Of a stretch of 64,000 nt of DNA, positions 36,644-46,292 are shown piece after piece. Positions within the stretch are counted from its first letter, which is position 1. The number at the start of each line of letters is the position of its first letter. Origin of the DNA: a virus. Below the pieces are notes generated by a model. That model was given only the letters and a program-made list of their open reading frames with translations, did not search any database and was not told the DNA's origin. Made by a program: the position numbers and the translations under genes. The stretch lies in IMG/VR virus record IMGVR_UViG_3300042896_000283, positions 49,095 through 113,094 of that record; one strand, written 5' to 3'.

Positions 36644-37441
36644 TTAATTGTATTTGTTTAGCCAGCCTCCTGGTTGTGGTTTATTGTAATTGGTAAAGTT
36701 AGTTAGATTATCTAGATTCTGCAAACTCTTCTGTTCTTGTCTTATTCCATTCTGAGCCATAGGATATTCAGTAAATTTTGTTGCTCCTGGAAATTCATGA
36801 TTTCCTGTATTAGCATAAACTACTCTAGGTTCTCCTACATCTGGAACTACATACAATGTATCTTTATATCCATCAGTACCCATAGTACTTCCTTTTATTT
36901 CTACAACTTTACCTCTATTATCAGGATTTCTATATCCATCTTGATCACCTTTAACTATTTCTCCATCTTCATATTTAGATAACCAAGATCCATTCTTACT
37001 AATACTCTTAGGTTGATAATCTAATCCATTCTGATAGTATTGCATCTCTTTACCATTCTGTGCACTAGCCATTGTTTTCTTTGCATACTTCCCATTACTA
37101 GGAGCAGCTCCTTGTGTACGTGCATATGAAAAACCTACAGCTCCTGGAATAGAACTACCCATCTGTGCTTGAGGAACATAATTAACTGGATAAACAGATC
37201 CACCCATTTGAAACTGTCCTCCCCATGCAGGAGAATAGTTTCTACCTACATTAGAGAATCCATCTCCTTCAAATCCTTCAGGAGCAGAAGCTTGTGAATC
37301 ATTATAATTATCTAACCAACCACCATTCTTCATGTTGTTGCTATTGTCTCTACCACACTCATGACATATGTACATATCCTTCTTACTAGAATCAGATTTG
37401 TCCCATGACCATCCACATGTGCATTTTACTTTACTATTCAT
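36644..37441 (-). CDS. Zinc-finger protein with AQxG and WLxKY motifs, 265 aa
   Basis: The start carries a zinc-finger pattern CTCGWSWDKS...YICHECG (C7, C9, C26, C29), which I have seen at the head of crAss-like cargo proteins. Three copies of a WL-x-x-Y motif follow: GGWLDNYND near 40, GSWLSKYED near the middle, and GGWLNKYN as the very last residues. AQxG motifs are interspersed (QAQMGSS, SAQNGKE, MAQNGIR). There is no catalytic site or membrane helix. The repeats look like docking peptides for a partner, or like cleavage sites. It shares AQxG motifs with the next gene, so they may act as a pair. Its ATG overlaps the stop of the 288-aa gene by one base. Confidence 0.6.
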   Translation of the reverse strand: MNSKVKCTCGWSWDKSDSSKKDMYICHECGRDNSNNMKNGGWLDNYNDSQASAPEGFEGDGFSNVGRNYSPAWGGQFQMGGSVYPVNYVPQAQMGSSIPGAVGFSYARTQGAAPSNGKYAKKTMASAQNGKEMQYYQNGLDYQPKSISKNGSWLSKYEDGEIVKGDQDGYRNPDNRGKVVEIKGSTMGTDGYKDTLYVVPDVGEPRVVYANTGNHEFPGATKFTEYPMAQNGIRQEQKSLQNLDNLTNFTNYNKPQPGGWLNKYN

Positions 37442-38307
37442 TACTTATAAGATATTTGTGCAGGAGCAATTAAGAATTGACTCACTAGATGTGTTGTTGA
37501 GCTATTATCAAGTATATGTCTAATCTTTAATTCTTTTGCTCTTAGAGTGGCTTTATTGAAGCTTCTAGAACCATAGTCCATGTTAGCTTGATTCACCACT
37601 TTATCAATAGATAAAGATTTACAAGATGTATTGAATAATGGAATCTGAGAACTTATCTCTGCAGCCCAGAATGTATTATACTGATAGAAGTTATCACTCT
37701 TAGTATATATGATAGTCTTACTTTCAGTATTAAGAATAGGATATTGCATATAAGCTTTTAAGTTATTTAAAGGCTTAGCTACAAGTTCTAGTATTCCTGA
37801 ACTTTGTTGTCCATTATATAGAATAGCTTTATTGAACCATTTATTATTTGTTTCTATTTTTGTATTATAATTAAATACACCATCTGGTATAGGAAGATAT
37901 TCATATGCTTTTGTATAGTCTTTTACATTCTGAAGAATTTCATCTTGGAATTGATATGCAAAAGGATACTCAATAATATATGGTTCTATATTTCCATAGA
38001 ACTCATTATATAATTGTATATTAGTCAAGTGTCTCCATAAACAAGCAGTTATAGATTGTGTATATACTGATTCAACATATTCTGTAGTAGTAAAACTATT
38101 TAAAGAAAATGTTTTTTTTATTTTACATTTTCCTGTAGATTCAATAGTCAACATATTAACTGCAGTATCTACTGGATAACTAACTCCTCTAATAAGAATT
38201 CTTTTAGGTACATCATTTGCTATAACATTACCAAGTTCATCAGTAATATTAAAAGGACCAGTTCCTGATCCTGATTGTGTTAACTTTATGGTTATAACTT
38301 TTGACAT
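37441..38307 (-). CDS. Tail-associated protein with GPFN domain, 288 aa
   Basis: Residues 1-75 form a small beta-rich domain with ITIKLTQSGSGTGPFNI and, later, LTIESTGKCKIKKTF. The 83-aa protein at 48425-48676 has the same order (ITLTLAGADSGPFNLYS, then IFSTGTCTNYIDV), so this is a mobile domain. The remaining 210 residues end in LKIRHILDNSSTTHLVSQFL, which resembles conserved endings in crAss-like tail proteins as I remember them. It directly follows the 2006-aa tail protein by one base, which suggests a role at the tail tip. No enzyme motif is visible. Confidence 0.6.
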   Translation of the reverse strand: MSKVITIKLTQSGSGTGPFNITDELGNVIANDVPKRILIRGVSYPVDTAVNMLTIESTGKCKIKKTFSLNSFTTTEYVESVYTQSITACLWRHLTNIQLYNEFYGNIEPYIIEYPFAYQFQDEILQNVKDYTKAYEYLPIPDGVFNYNTKIETNNKWFNKAILYNGQQSSGILELVAKPLNNLKAYMQYPILNTESKTIIYTKSDNFYQYNTFWAAEISSQIPLFNTSCKSLSIDKVVNQANMDYGSRSFNKATLRAKELKIRHILDNSSTTHLVSQFLIAPAQISYK

Positions 38308-38308
38308 A

Positions 38309-41300
38309 TTAAGGAGTGGTTGTTGTAGTGGTTGTTGTATTTTCTAACATAGAAACTGTTACACAACTACCTACTTGCGTTGATGAACTAACTGAAGAAA
38401 TATCTAAACTATCTATTTCAACTATCTCATAAGGATTTGCTTTATTTATTAAAAATATATTTCCTGTTGTATTTACAGCATATAAACTACAATCACATTC
38501 ATATAAAGAAACTAATTTACCAAGTGTAGGAATTGTAACATTAATATCTAATTCAAGTGTAGATGTAGAATAGTCATATTGTGTAATATAATAATCAGGA
38601 GTTATTGTATCTTGATTAATAATAATAAGTTTACCTTCTGTTGTATATAACATATTACCTTGTGCATTTCTATTTACCGGTAATGTAATGATACTTGTTG
38701 CAACTCCTGTAAGAGTTGTAATATCCATTTCAATAACTTCTTGTGGAGAAACAGAATCATCTATAGTTATAAGTGTTGTATCATTTAAAGCAACTATTCC
38801 TGATGATGTAATAAATCCACCTGGAAAAGAAATTGTTCTATTAAATGTAGCACTAAATGGACTTAAGTTAATGTCCCATTCTTTTATATTTGTATCAATA
38901 GACCAAAACTTTGTTGATGTCATAGCTATTCCTAGAGATGATACATATCCAGGTACTGTTAATTGACTAGTCATGTTATCACTTATATGTTTAAGATAGA
39001 TTAAATTGTCTGAACTAAATAATATTCCACAACATTCTGGTACATCTGGTACTGCAGTGGTGGTAGTAGTGGTAGTTCCACAATCACAATATGCTACTTC
39101 TTCAACAATTCCATCTATAATATGATAAGCTGCATTATATGCATAGGTAGTACTTTCTGAAATACTTTGTCCAGTAAAATACCAACCATCAGGAACTAAT
39201 GTACAATCATTTGAATAATAATTATAATATACAAATTCTCCAACATTAAGTATATTTCCTCCAGGTATAGGAGTTAATACACTTCCAGTAAATTTAGTTG
39301 TTGTAATAGAAGGACTATCAGATTTAGTAAATGCTATTGCATTACATACATCTTCTAGACTTCCAGTTGAATCAACTGCAGGATCAGCATCAACTTGATA
39401 TCCTGTATATAAAGAAACAATGTAATCAAAATCAGATGATCTTGCACATATAGTTGTTGTTGGTACTGGAGGAATTGTAATTACTGCATCACCTATTAAA
39501 TCACATGATGTACTAATTGCTAAACCTTCTAATGTACAATCTAAAGCTTCTGTTGTAGTAGTAGTAGTTGTAAATAAAGGAGGTGACATAGTTGTTGATG
39601 AGGTTGTTGTTATTGGTGATGATCTTTGTAGTTCTCCTACAAGTGCTGTAAAATCAGTAATGTTGAAATCATCACAACATCCATTTATTCCTGAATAGAA
39701 AAAGTTATTTTCTGCTATATACCAATTAGGTATATAACTATGAAAAGAAACCCAACTTTTAGTATTCATATTAAAAGAAAGTGTCCATGACTTATTGCAA
39801 AAATATTCAGGTTCAGTTACATAAACTTCTGTTTTGAATATAACATCATTAATTACATCTTCTATATAAAATGTTTTTGTTAAATAATCATATTTTATAT
39901 TAGGATCTAATGGTATATAATCAAGTTTACTAATTATAACTCTATCAAATTTACTATCATAGACACCATGTAATCCAATACCATTAAAATTATTATCTGT
40001 ATCAACTCCTGGTATAGTAATTAGTTCTCCATTTACTAAAATTTGTTTAGTTGGGAAATATCTAAGTATTTCAAAAGCCAAATGGTCTGTAAAGAATCTA
40101 TTCATACCAGAACCAAATGCAGATAAATCTACAGCTTGAGTACCAGAAATTAAGAATACTTGTCCTCTTTTAGCATCTACAGTAATTTGTCCTTGTGGGA
40201 TTTTTAATAAAAACTTATTTTGACTTCCTACATATCCAAGATCTGTTTCAGCAAAATCAATAGGAGGTGCTCCTGCAAATAAATTAGGATTACCTAAATA
40301 TGCAGCTTGTGGATTACTTGTATTAACTGTAAGCAAATTATTATACATTAAAGATTTGTTTTCAAATCTAGCAAGTACAGCCTTATTCTGAATACCATCT
40401 AATGATACAAGTGCTCCATAATTTTGAGGAAAATCATATGACGATAAAGCTTTATAACTTAACCAGTTATTAACTCTATTGTCAGCATTGATTTCTTGAA
40501 CATCTGAATAAATAGCTCTAAATGGATAATGTGTAAAACAAAACTGAGACTTCCAATCTGGAGGAAGATGAGAAAATGAATTCTCTTTATTTTGTTTTGA
40601 ATATGTTACATTATAATTATATGTATTATCTTGAGCAATAGTTACAAAACTTTCTTGAAACCAATCATCAGGAATACCTGTAGATACATGTGGCCAGAAA
40701 TCTCCTTCTCTATTATTAAATGCTTGTCTAAGATCTACATTATATGAACTTTCACAATAAAAGTTAGGAATCCCATATGCAAACAAATAGAAATATCCAT
40801 CATAGAAAGTTCTTAAAGATGATGCATTTGCTGAAACTTGACCTAATGGATCTGGTACAGGTGCAGGAATTAAAGAAGGGTCATTAGGACAATCAAAGTT
40901 ATGAGCTTTGAATGAAATAATGTTTGCCATTAATGTGGTTCCTGCTAAATAATTTTCTAGTATAGATCTTGCAGAATGCCAGTATTTAGGATAACCTACA
41001 TTACCAATCTCATCATAAAAGATATCACTATCATCAGGAGCTCCTACTCTATTATCAAAGAAGAAAGGTAGTTTTGTTTTAAATGCAAATTTAGAAATAA
41101 ATGTATCACCACCAAATACAACATCATGATATGAAGTGGTAGCACTTAGATCTACTTGATATCCTGTATCAATAGTTTCATATGAATACATTTGTCCCCA
41201 TTGATTAATAAATATATTTTTCAATGAAGCATAATATGACACAACACTAATATCTTGTTCTTTTGCAGGTGTATCACATACATTACTTCCACCAATAGTA

Positions 41301-44300
41301 AGTCTTGATTTATCTGTAACAATACTATTACCATTAACATCTAAAAGACTATTTGTCTTACTAGGATAAGGAAGTGGAATTAATGGATTATCAAAATTTG
41401 TTTCTTTTGTTTTTATGTATACAGAAGATTCTCTTTGATAATTATTAATACTAATTCCTCCAGCTTCTCCTACAGATTGTACAACAGGAATTAAATAATT
41501 AACTAAATCAATAGGTCGTTGTTTAATACCAAGTCCATTTTCTATTTCAGCACCATAATCATAATTAGCTCTTGAATTAAATGATTGAGCATAATTTTTT
41601 CTTGTAATACCATTAATATAAATAGATAGATATGCCTGGTATGCTGTAAACATAGCAGTGGCATTAAATGAAGATGTTATACCAGCTATATTGGCTGAAC
41701 TATTTAAAGCATCTATTTGGGCTTCTTTAGAAAGAAGTCTATACTTAGCATTCTTTTTTACTTCAACAAAATGTGCCTTACCTCTACCAAACATAACATT
41801 TTCTAACTTAAGAACTTGTCCTAAGAAAGGTTGTGCAAAAGATGTTTCAGGAGAATTAAAAACTTGTCTATATTGAGAAGCTTCTGTATCCATTCCTTTT
41901 AAAGGAAAAGATTGTCCACATGTTAATGTAGATCTTCTACCTTTATAGAAATTTATTCCAAATGCTAATTGACCATTTGCATCATGCTGATACCCACTTG
42001 AATCTTTTACTAAACAATATTGTACTGTATTAAGTGCTTGAACAGGAGACTCCATTCTTTCAGTATCAGGAAATAATGTTGGAAAGTGATCTGCTAAATA
42101 AACATCTGTTCCAGTATTAACTGTAGCATAAGTATTAGCTCCTCCATTTTGATAATCTGTACGTCCTTGAATCCATTGTGGAATTGTAGCTTCTACTACA
42201 TCATTACGATTATATAATAAACCTGTTACCCATTCTGCCATAAGTCCTCTAGCATTTGAATCTTGCCACCAAGGAATTCGAATAACATCAAAATTAGCAG
42301 GACCTATTGCTGCAGTACCAGTAATAGTATAAGGTTTACCAATAGCACAAAATTCATACCAACGTAAACCACAAACTGTAGTATTACTAATATTTGGTTC
42401 AATAGTTAATCTAACTTTTTTAAATGTATTACAGTCTGTATATTCTATTTCTCCTGCTTTATAACATCCAACTAACCATGCTGTGCATTCTTGATTATAT
42501 GAATTATTATCTCCATTTATAAAAGGATCTTCTTCAAGGTCATTATATGGATAATTTGGATAATAAAAGTCTTGATCTTCTCTTTTATATTTTCCAACAT
42601 TTCTTAATATACCTTTTCCTACAATAGATTTATTTGTACTTCTATTACCTCTTACAATTTTAAATCCAACAATTTCAGATTTCTGTTCTTTAGTAAGATC
42701 AGAATAATCAATTAATCCTTGAATTTGTTCTAAATCTAATTTAACTCCTATAGGAAAAACAGAATCATTCTGCATAACCATTGAAGCTGAATCAACAAAC
42801 ATTGCTGATTCATAATGTGGAGAAACTAATACATCAGGAAATTTATGATGTCTAATTGGTGTATTTGCAAGATCACCCCATACATCAACATTACAAGGAT
42901 AAAGTTCTGTAGACTCCCAATAAGCAAACTCACCATACTCATGTGGTGTAGCATTACCAATTGCATTTCCTGTAGCTTGTCCTATTACAGAAGCTGTATT
43001 ATATATTTTCCAATAAGGACTATATGTAGTACCTGGTTCAGGTTCACCAATAAAGTCTGGATCAGTTATTTGAATATTTGGTTGAGAAAGTTCATTAGAA
43101 CTTAATGTTCTTCCAGGAATATGAAAACCATCTGTTTGTTTTCCATTTTTTAATAAAAATACAATCTCAAATGCATACACCTCATCACGTAAATATCCAC
43201 GTAAGTTTGTAGCATTTAATTCATCTGCATAGTTTTCATCTGCAGGCATTTTATATGTTTCCCATAATAACTTTATACCTGAAGCTATTTTTTGGTAATT
43301 TAATCTATCTATAGATGTAAGATTATCCCATACAAGAATATCTTGAACAGCTGTTAAATCTTGTGCAATATCATAATATGGATATTTTTCAAATATATCA
43401 GCTACAACTAATCGTTCTTGTTCAACATTTTGACCTGTATAAGTTATTTGCATTACTCCATTATTAATAAAGTAAGTTCCTACTAATTCTACAGAAGTAA
43501 TATCATTAATTGTTTTAATTACAGCAAGATTATAATATTGGAATTGACCAGATATATCCAAATTACTAATATTAACTACAATAGATTTTCCAACTGGATA
43601 ATTAAAATTAACAGTCGTAAGATGTATATCTGCAATAGGTGTAGGATTAGTAACAGAGTAATAAGAAGTATAAGCATTTCCAGCTGGATCAGCATATTGA
43701 ATAGCAAATTGATATGTACCTGCAATTAATTCTCCTCCTGTTGTAACATCTATAATACTTAATTCAGGAATATTAAAATTAGGTTGCATCTTTAACTGAT
43801 TACAATCAATTTCATTTGTATATGTAGGAGAACAAACTTCAGATAGTGGAGCTAAAATAAATGGAATATTATTAAGATCTAAATATCTTCTTGGATTAAA
43901 TCCATCTGTCCAATATATTTCTGTACTACAATTTGTAATCTTATGTACAACTTTATGTATAGGATGTTGAATATTAAAATTAAGACAAGGAGCTTCTATG
44001 TATATATTATATATACAATCATTATTATCCATATATCCTATTTGACTATTTCCAAGTTCAGGATTAGTTATAAAAAATATATGTTTATTTTGTTCAGCAA
44101 TAAAGTGTGTTCCTATTAAATGATATCCTGAAGGAAACTGTACACAGAACTCATTACCTTGTTCATTCTGATAATTAACAGAACTAGCATCAAAGTTTTC
44201 TAAAGCAGCGTTTAGTGCATAGGTCAATGTACCTGGTTTAATCTGGTTCAAAGTTTGATCCATATTTAAACCAATATTGGCACTATTGTATTCTGGTCTA

Positions 44301-44329
44301 ATGTTACCTTGTTGTTGTTCTTCTGCCAT
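38309..44329 (-). CDS. Large tail protein (muzzle/stabilisation type), 2006 aa
   Basis: The N-terminal 1500 residues begin with NIGLNMDQTLNQIKPGTLTY, a start I associate with the large tail (muzzle or stabilisation) proteins of crAss-like phages. They contain long beta-rich stretches with many aromatic and Asn residues. Three poly-Thr linkers then join cysteine-containing beta domains. The last 210 residues, between a TTTTTT linker and a closing run of Thr-Pro, look like a beta-propeller-type domain shared with the fibre at 49393-51282 (compare IKEWDINLSPFSATFNRTI with IKEYNITLNPWTYSFYRDI). It probably forms the distal tail opening and carries exchangeable surface domains. The muzzle name is inferred from size and gene order, not a search. 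Confidence 0.6.
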   Translation of the reverse strand: MAEEQQQGNIRPEYNSANIGLNMDQTLNQIKPGTLTYALNAALENFDASSVNYQNEQGNEFCVQFPSGYHLIGTHFIAEQNKHIFFITNPELGNSQIGYMDNNDCIYNIYIEAPCLNFNIQHPIHKVVHKITNCSTEIYWTDGFNPRRYLDLNNIPFILAPLSEVCSPTYTNEIDCNQLKMQPNFNIPELSIIDVTTGGELIAGTYQFAIQYADPAGNAYTSYYSVTNPTPIADIHLTTVNFNYPVGKSIVVNISNLDISGQFQYYNLAVIKTINDITSVELVGTYFINNGVMQITYTGQNVEQERLVVADIFEKYPYYDIAQDLTAVQDILVWDNLTSIDRLNYQKIASGIKLLWETYKMPADENYADELNATNLRGYLRDEVYAFEIVFLLKNGKQTDGFHIPGRTLSSNELSQPNIQITDPDFIGEPEPGTTYSPYWKIYNTASVIGQATGNAIGNATPHEYGEFAYWESTELYPCNVDVWGDLANTPIRHHKFPDVLVSPHYESAMFVDSASMVMQNDSVFPIGVKLDLEQIQGLIDYSDLTKEQKSEIVGFKIVRGNRSTNKSIVGKGILRNVGKYKREDQDFYYPNYPYNDLEEDPFINGDNNSYNQECTAWLVGCYKAGEIEYTDCNTFKKVRLTIEPNISNTTVCGLRWYEFCAIGKPYTITGTAAIGPANFDVIRIPWWQDSNARGLMAEWVTGLLYNRNDVVEATIPQWIQGRTDYQNGGANTYATVNTGTDVYLADHFPTLFPDTERMESPVQALNTVQYCLVKDSSGYQHDANGQLAFGINFYKGRRSTLTCGQSFPLKGMDTEASQYRQVFNSPETSFAQPFLGQVLKLENVMFGRGKAHFVEVKKNAKYRLLSKEAQIDALNSSANIAGITSSFNATAMFTAYQAYLSIYINGITRKNYAQSFNSRANYDYGAEIENGLGIKQRPIDLVNYLIPVVQSVGEAGGISINNYQRESSVYIKTKETNFDNPLIPLPYPSKTNSLLDVNGNSIVTDKSRLTIGGSNVCDTPAKEQDISVVSYYASLKNIFINQWGQMYSYETIDTGYQVDLSATTSYHDVVFGGDTFISKFAFKTKLPFFFDNRVGAPDDSDIFYDEIGNVGYPKYWHSARSILENYLAGTTLMANIISFKAHNFDCPNDPSLIPAPVPDPLGQVSANASSLRTFYDGYFYLFAYGIPNFYCESSYNVDLRQAFNNREGDFWPHVSTGIPDDWFQESFVTIAQDNTYNYNVTYSKQNKENSFSHLPPDWKSQFCFTHYPFRAIYSDVQEINADNRVNNWLSYKALSSYDFPQNYGALVSLDGIQNKAVLARFENKSLMYNNLLTVNTSNPQAAYLGNPNLFAGAPPIDFAETDLGYVGSQNKFLLKIPQGQITVDAKRGQVFLISGTQAVDLSAFGSGMNRFFTDHLAFEILRYFPTKQILVNGELITIPGVDTDNNFNGIGLHGVYDSKFDRVIISKLDYIPLDPNIKYDYLTKTFYIEDVINDVIFKTEVYVTEPEYFCNKSWTLSFNMNTKSWVSFHSYIPNWYIAENNFFYSGINGCCDDFNITDFTALVGELQRSSPITTTSSTTMSPPLFTTTTTTTEALDCTLEGLAISTSCDLIGDAVITIPPVPTTTICARSSDFDYIVSLYTGYQVDADPAVDSTGSLEDVCNAIAFTKSDSPSITTTKFTGSVLTPIPGGNILNVGEFVYYNYYSNDCTLVPDGWYFTGQSISESTTYAYNAAYHIIDGIVEEVAYCDCGTTTTTTTAVPDVPECCGILFSSDNLIYLKHISDNMTSQLTVPGYVSSLGIAMTSTKFWSIDTNIKEWDINLSPFSATFNRTISFPGGFITSSGIVALNDTTLITIDDSVSPQEVIEMDITTLTGVATSIITLPVNRNAQGNMLYTTEGKLIIINQDTITPDYYITQYDYSTSTLELDINVTIPTLGKLVSLYECDCSLYAVNTTGNIFLINKANPYEIVEIDSLDISSVSSSTQVGSCVTVSMLENTTTTTTTTP

Positions 44330-44334
44330 AATTA

Positions 44335-45309
44335 TTAATTGTTACGTCTTCTTCCAGCTCTATTAGTTCTGTTAGGAAGTTCATACATATTAAATCTATT
44401 AAGATCATTTTTGATTCTTCTCTGTTTCTCCCAAGGAGTTTGTTTCTTAATTTCAATACTAGCCATGATGAAAGCTTCTTCATAAGCTTGTTTATGATAA
44501 ACTAACTTTTGCTGTAACTGATTAAATGTTTCATCATTAGTTTGGTTAGTAAGCATCTCAAATATTTTGAACTTAAGGAATGCCTCTACATACTCTCTAA
44601 TACGATAGTTATCAGGAATCAATTGATTTCCTATTTCATCATACTCTGTAGCATAAAATATTAAATGTACTACACCATTTCTGAAGTTAGTTACAAATTT
44701 ATTATCTCGTATATCAAAACTATCATAACTTGCAGATCCAGGAGTGAACTCATGAATAGGAGGAGCTTCAGAATAGAATTCCCAATTGTTTGTATATTCT
44801 ACTCCACAGTTTTGTCTTGCAGAGATGTTTCCAGGCTTAAGTAAGTAGTCATGAGTAAATCCTCTAGCTACACTATTATTTGTCTTATATACAGCTTGTA
44901 CAAGTACAGGCATACATGTACCATCACATTGTGGAACTTGACATCCAGGTTTATTGCAAGGAGTTCCTCCAATAGTTAATGGTGCCACTTGTATAGTAGT
45001 TGCAGAAGCTGCTTGTGAATAGAATGAATTAGCTGATTGATATGGATATCCAGCTACTTCTGTAGTCATCCAAGCTTCTCTAACAGCATAAAAGTTATCA
45101 GGGAGTCTAGCTTGAAAGTCTTCAATAAATAAAACTTCATCAGTAATTACATAAGTAGTTCTTCCTAACTTCTTTAGAGCTTTGTCTAAGTAAGTAGGAA
45201 ATAAAAGATCATCCACAGCACCTGTATCAAAATAAGATTTTAATTCTTCTTTAACAGTTGAGTAGACAGGTTCTGGGCTTATGAAAGCATATTTATAGTA
45301 GTACGACAT
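44335..45309 (-). CDS. Ring/adaptor-type tail protein, 324 aa
   Basis: Starts SYYYKYAFISPEPVYSTVKE and ends with a helical, basic tail (KKQTPWEKQRRIKNDLNRFN, then NRTNRAGRRRNN). The middle has two cysteine pairs (CNKPGCQVPQC). Helix IREYVEAFLKFKIFEMLTNQ and the one after it resemble connector or ring proteins that stack under the portal in crAss-like virions. It lies just before the 2006-aa tail protein and after other structural candidates. The HNH endonuclease gene runs 17 bases into its start. Role inferred from layout. Confidence 0.6.
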   Translation of the reverse strand: MSYYYKYAFISPEPVYSTVKEELKSYFDTGAVDDLLFPTYLDKALKKLGRTTYVITDEVLFIEDFQARLPDNFYAVREAWMTTEVAGYPYQSANSFYSQAASATTIQVAPLTIGGTPCNKPGCQVPQCDGTCMPVLVQAVYKTNNSVARGFTHDYLLKPGNISARQNCGVEYTNNWEFYSEAPPIHEFTPGSASYDSFDIRDNKFVTNFRNGVVHLIFYATEYDEIGNQLIPDNYRIREYVEAFLKFKIFEMLTNQTNDETFNQLQQKLVYHKQAYEEAFIMASIEIKKQTPWEKQRRIKNDLNRFNMYELPNRTNRAGRRRNN

Positions 45310-45811
45310 AATTTATTTTTTCTATTTTATTTGATTTCATCAAATTATCTTTACACCACAATGGTTGTAAATTTGTATAATGACAAAGTTTAATTATTTC
45401 TTCCTCTGTTTTTGCAGATGATAGAGGTATAATGTGATCTATGTGATATTCATACATATTAAAGTTTTCTAAAGTTGTTCCTTCTGGACATTTACTAATA
45501 ATATAGTTTTGAAATTCTTTAATAGAACAACCTAATATCTGTTCTGTTTTAATAGGTTTTTTACAACCTCTTCTTCTAAAAGAACCTCCTATTAATGATC
45601 TCACATCACATGAAAACTTAAATAATAAATCTGATTTTCTTTTATTAATTCTATATTGATTACTTGTTTTTCTAATATTTTCTTTATTATCAATAATCCA
45701 ATTTTTAACATAATCAGGATTTATTTTTCTATATTTTTCCTGATATTTTCTTTTAGAAACTTTTATTGCTTCTAATCTTTCTTCTTCTGTATGATGTTTT
45801 TTACTTGCCAT
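45293..45811 (-). CDS. HNH homing endonuclease
   Basis: 172 aa from the chosen ATG (MASKKHHTEEERLE), which lies one base after the upstream stop; a start 18 bases earlier would overlap that gene. The C-terminal half carries the HNH set: EYHIDHIIPLS (H123, D125, H126), then CHYTNLQPLW (N147) and DNLMKSNK (N156, K158). The N-terminal half is very basic and likely binds DNA. It is set between structural genes, and its 3' end runs 17 bases into the following tail gene, as expected for a free-standing homing gene placed at a gene junction. It makes a DNA cut in relatives that lack it. Confidence 0.8.
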   Translation of the reverse strand: MASKKHHTEEERLEAIKVSKRKYQEKYRKINPDYVKNWIIDNKENIRKTSNQYRINKRKSDLLFKFSCDVRSLIGGSFRRRGCKKPIKTEQILGCSIKEFQNYIISKCPEGTTLENFNMYEYHIDHIIPLSSAKTEEEIIKLCHYTNLQPLWCKDNLMKSNKIEKINYVVLL

Positions 45812-45812
45812 A

Positions 45813-46292
45813 TTACTTTTTCCACTCATTGTAAATGTGTTGATACTTGTCGTTGGTCTTTAAGTAGTGTGATAGAAGTCTTGATGTTAACCTAGAAGGT
45901 TTGAAATACCAAAAGTCAGAATTTTTAAAACGTGCTGTGGGTTTAAACCACATCCAACCAAAAAAATAACCTTCCGTATGATAATTAAAGTTATAAATAA
46001 CTTTTCCTTTCTCTTTAGTCTTTTGCCAATCGATTGGTAGGTTGACAAATTCTTTACCATCTATATTATTTTTTAATCTTTTTCTTTTCTTTTTGTTGAT
46101 AGAGAATTCTCCAAATCCATATGGAAGTTTTGCTTTCTCACCAGTCTCTAAAATATATTCTTTGAATGATTCATTATAAGTATATAATATATTTCTCCAT
46201 TCATCAAAGGTTAATTTTATAGCTTGATGTTTTTTGCAAAACTGATTATAGTTATCTTTGCTAGAGCTTCTCCAATCAACCTTTGTCCTCAT
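45813..46292 (-). CDS. Conserved tail-module protein of unknown function, 159 aa
   Basis: A basic, aromatic-rich protein: WRSSSKDNYNQFCKKH near the start, then FDEWRNILYTYNESFKEYIL, LPYGFGEFSINKKKRKRLKN, and GYFFGWMWFKPTARF, and helix SRLLSHYLK near the end. I recall similar short proteins in the tail region of crAss-like phages but no function. There is no zinc site, membrane segment or nuclease motif. It starts in a TAATG-type overlap with the 242-aa gene and ends one base before the endonuclease, so it belongs to the structural operon. Confidence 0.6.
   Translation of the reverse strand: MRTKVDWRSSSKDNYNQFCKKHQAIKLTFDEWRNILYTYNESFKEYILETGEKAKLPYGFGEFSINKKKRKRLKNNIDGKEFVNLPIDWQKTKEKGKVIYNFNYHTEGYFFGWMWFKPTARFKNSDFWYFKPSRLTSRLLSHYLKTNDKYQHIYNEWKK

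Noticed and set aside
45812-45829. Earlier ATG for the HNH gene
   Set aside because: It would overlap the upstream gene, while the next ATG lies one base after that gene's stop, as is usual in this operon.
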